DNA of 21,129 bases, taken from the NCBI RefSeq assembly GCF_000003605.2, contig NW_003148771.1, positions 1-21,129 of the forward strand, in the 5' to 3' direction. Source of the stretch: Saccoglossus kowalevskii (taxonomy: Eukaryota > Hemichordata > Enteropneusta > Harrimaniidae). The notes below the pieces were generated by a model. The model saw nothing but the letters and a program-made list of their open reading frames with translations. It was not told where the DNA came from and ran no database searches. How positions within the stretch are numbered: the first letter of the stretch is position 1; each line of letters starts with the position of its first letter. The position numbers were made by a program, and so were the translations under genes. Positions 19,494 through 21,129 of the stretch are shown one piece after another.

Positions 19494-20109
19494 GACATCA
19501 TCTCAAGAAAAAGCTTATTATCATTGCGCTAACTATTTTTGGGAGAAATGATTTGGAAAATATCTATATCAGATGTGGCACCCAAAATCGAATTAGGTAT
19601 ATTGATATCGGTAAACTTGGTAATTCACTTGGCAGAGACATTTGCAAAAGTTTGATGGGACTACATGCATTTACAGGGTGTGATTCTGTTAATGCATTTA
19701 GAGGACGTGGAAAACTCTCTGCATTGAAGATAATTACTGCAGATGAGAATCTCCAGAAGGCATTAGCACGACTAGGTGATAGATGGGAGTTATCTAAAGA
19801 CCTGGTTTGTCTACTCCAACAATTTACTCGACGACTATTTGCTGTTGGATCAACAACTAATGAGGTCAATACGTTGAGGTACCAACTATTTCGAGCTAAA
19901 AAGGGTGATATTGAATCCAGTCAACTACCTCCCTGTAAAGATTGTCTATATCTGCATGCTCTACGTGCCAACTACCAGGCTGCAGTGTGGAATAGGTGTT
20001 TGGAGAGTTATCCACAAATTCCTAGCCCAGAAACTGGATATGGATGGATAATGGAGAAAGGGAATCTTGCAATTGATTGGATGAAAGGCCCCCAGCACCA
20101 GAGGTAGTA

Positions 20110-20322
20110 ATGGAGTTTCTGTCCTGTAAGTGTACCAGGGAATGTAAACTACCAGCTTGCTAATGTATGATATATGGTTTGAAATGCACACCGGCATGTA
20201 AGCTGCCAATTTGCGCAAATATGTTGGAGGAAGATGATGACGTCACTGCTGATTATGAGGACAGTTCTGATGAAAATGAATTTGACAACTATCTGTTATG
20301 CATTGCATATATGCATGTATAG
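20110..20322 (+). other. cysteine-rich tail of the 4.4-kb pseudogene
   Basis: After the frame at 19460-20107 ends, coding resemblance continues one frame over as FLSCKCTRECKLPAC, an in-frame TAA (20161-20163), then GLKCTPACKLPICAN and an acidic end (EEDDDV...DSSDENEFD) to TAG at 20320-20322. The two C-K-C/C-K-L-P-x-C halves suggest a small metal-binding domain of the CXC type. It is probably the natural C-terminus of the family. Confidence 0.6.
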
Positions 20323-21129
20323 TATGGTGAAACATAATGTATTTATTCTTTTTTTATTTATTTATTTTAGCCATTTATTAAGACAATGATCTTGTGTTTT
20401 TAGCTATATTATCGATGCAAAAACAGAATAGATACTGTTTTCATTTATTGTAAATAACATTGCAGTAACTTTCTGGCAATAACTACCTAAATGGATTTCA
20501 ACATGATTTCACAAAGCACTTATGTTTAAGCTACCAATCCACTGTTACTACAATTACTATTTGTTATTTTGTTATTGATTCATTATTTCAAACTATTGAT
20601 GATATGGTGATCTTTTATTTTTGACCTCTGACCTTTGACCCTGACCCTTTGGCCCTGATGATTGGCATCGTCGAGATGCCTGTTGGTGACATACTTCAGT
20701 ATAATTGATTGACATGACAAATTACCTATACTGAATGCATGTATTACACTGATAACGTACATTATCATTATACTAAATTTTGCTAGATTCGTTGCTATGG
20801 CAACACTATTTAACTACTTATACGACACGTCCACTGTCACGGGGTAGGCTAGCATCCGACCACAAAGTGATAAGAGGCACGCCTTCACCTCGTGTTGTGG
20901 GTTCTTTGACACCCTACTGATTGAAATATCGCAAATAAGCCAGCTGATGCCTGGATTGTCCCCTGTACAACTTATTATAGTACCAGACCCACTCGCACAC
21001 AATGAAATGCACAGTAATATCGTAAAGGATGGTTTAATTGTACAACCGGTTATGATACACAGAATTCGCTGATATGAATCAACGTAACAAAGATACAAGT
21101 CGCTGTACAATAGGAAAAATTAACACGCA
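20323..21129. other. right flank, no gene recognised
   Basis: AT-rich to about 20800, then more balanced in composition. A minus-strand open frame at 20814-21110 (98 codons) has no recognisable domain. Apart from the half-site cluster, I see no repeat, RNA gene or element end. Confidence 0.5.
20622..20647 (-). promoter_or_regulatory. cluster of AGGTCA-like half-sites
   Basis: Four direct repeats TGACCT, TGACCT, TGACCC, TGACCC with spacings of 1, 1 and 0 bp. On the minus strand they are AGGTCA/GGGTCA half-sites arranged as DR1, the pattern bound by RXR/HNF4-type nuclear receptors. No promoter or gene is visible nearby, so it may be a simple-sequence remnant. Confidence 0.3.

Larger units (their letters stand above)
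15906..20322 (+). pseudogene. broken copy of a nuclease-like multi-copy family
   Basis: An intron-free coding unit of about 4.4 kb scattered over three frames. In order: a module YHLECRKKFT (about 16038-16067) and a second of the same kind, YQRSCYRNYT (about 16345-16374); then QPWPPQPDTL and KHILLPWAVKTLTGNVEL (about 16770-17010); YDNIDRIEETLSGTGTSHRVN (17106-17170); VMEGRKYNRAVRLHKLVYEAL (about 17858-17920); LNYARYLSLYYAQM and GGFSVQIGPSNPFGRIPVDQ (about 18270-18420); DVIFDTYREMSIKN (about 19201-19242); and LHAFTGCDSVNAFRGRGK (about 19663-19716). The last two resemble FEN/PIN-type nuclease cores. I recall close relatives as predicted proteins in many invertebrates, with no known function. 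Breaks include TGA 15999, an A8 tract at 16071, TGA-TAA at 16177, TGA 17786, a 58-bp duplication and a poly-C tract. A mobile-element origin is possible; no terminal repeats were found. Confidence 0.75.

Overview
The window looks like non-coding, repeat-rich nuclear DNA of an invertebrate metazoan, probably a marine animal such as a mollusc. That placement rests on the families present: Ty3/gypsy elements, a LINE tail, a tRNA-headed SINE, MITEs, and a multi-copy invertebrate protein family that I know only from memory. The DNA is AT-rich. No intact host gene is visible. Nearly every recognisable reading frame carries stops, frameshifts or truncations, so this is mainly a collection of decayed mobile elements around one large satellite array. 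Part of the frameshift load could instead be assembly error.

Left part (1-5.8 kb): a 33-bp minisatellite (1-330) is followed by an LTR-like region with a TATA box and an ATTAAA hairpin. A primer-binding site matching tRNA-Leu and a decayed plus-strand Ty3/gypsy element come next. Its surviving order is gag, protease remnant, linker, then the integrase zinc-binding start, with no reverse transcriptase between (the Gmr1-like order). At about 3198 it stops inside integrase and meets, tail to tail, a second Ty3/gypsy element on the minus strand (RNase H, RT, protease and gag reading leftward from about 5.68 kb). Each element lacks its 3' half.

Middle (5.8-14.9 kb): a probable tRNA-derived SINE (about 6464-6895) and a degraded MITE-like copy (7053-7304) precede a satellite array of roughly 42-43 bp monomers (8268-14320). 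The array contains higher-order blocks of 82, 340 and about 171 bp. A 5'-truncated LINE (8418-9256) sits inside it, flanked by a 7-bp target duplication. The array ends in a small hairpin, and 0.3 kb further on lies a second copy of the MITE (14608-14845).

Right part (15.9-20.3 kb): an almost continuous but broken plus-strand coding unit of about 4.4 kb. Its parts are an N-terminal region with two Cys/His modules, a long conserved central region, a region resembling the core of FEN/PIN-type nucleases, and a cysteine-rich tail. Reading frame is lost at about ten places. One break is a 58-bp tandem duplication and another is a poly-C tract lying where an acidic motif would be expected. The last 0.8 kb holds a cluster of TGACCY half-sites and nothing else I can identify.

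The parts do not form a pathway. The most interesting points are the tail-to-tail fusion of two retroelements, the integrase-before-RT order, the nested history of the satellite, and the nuclease-like multi-copy family represented by the 4.4-kb pseudogene.
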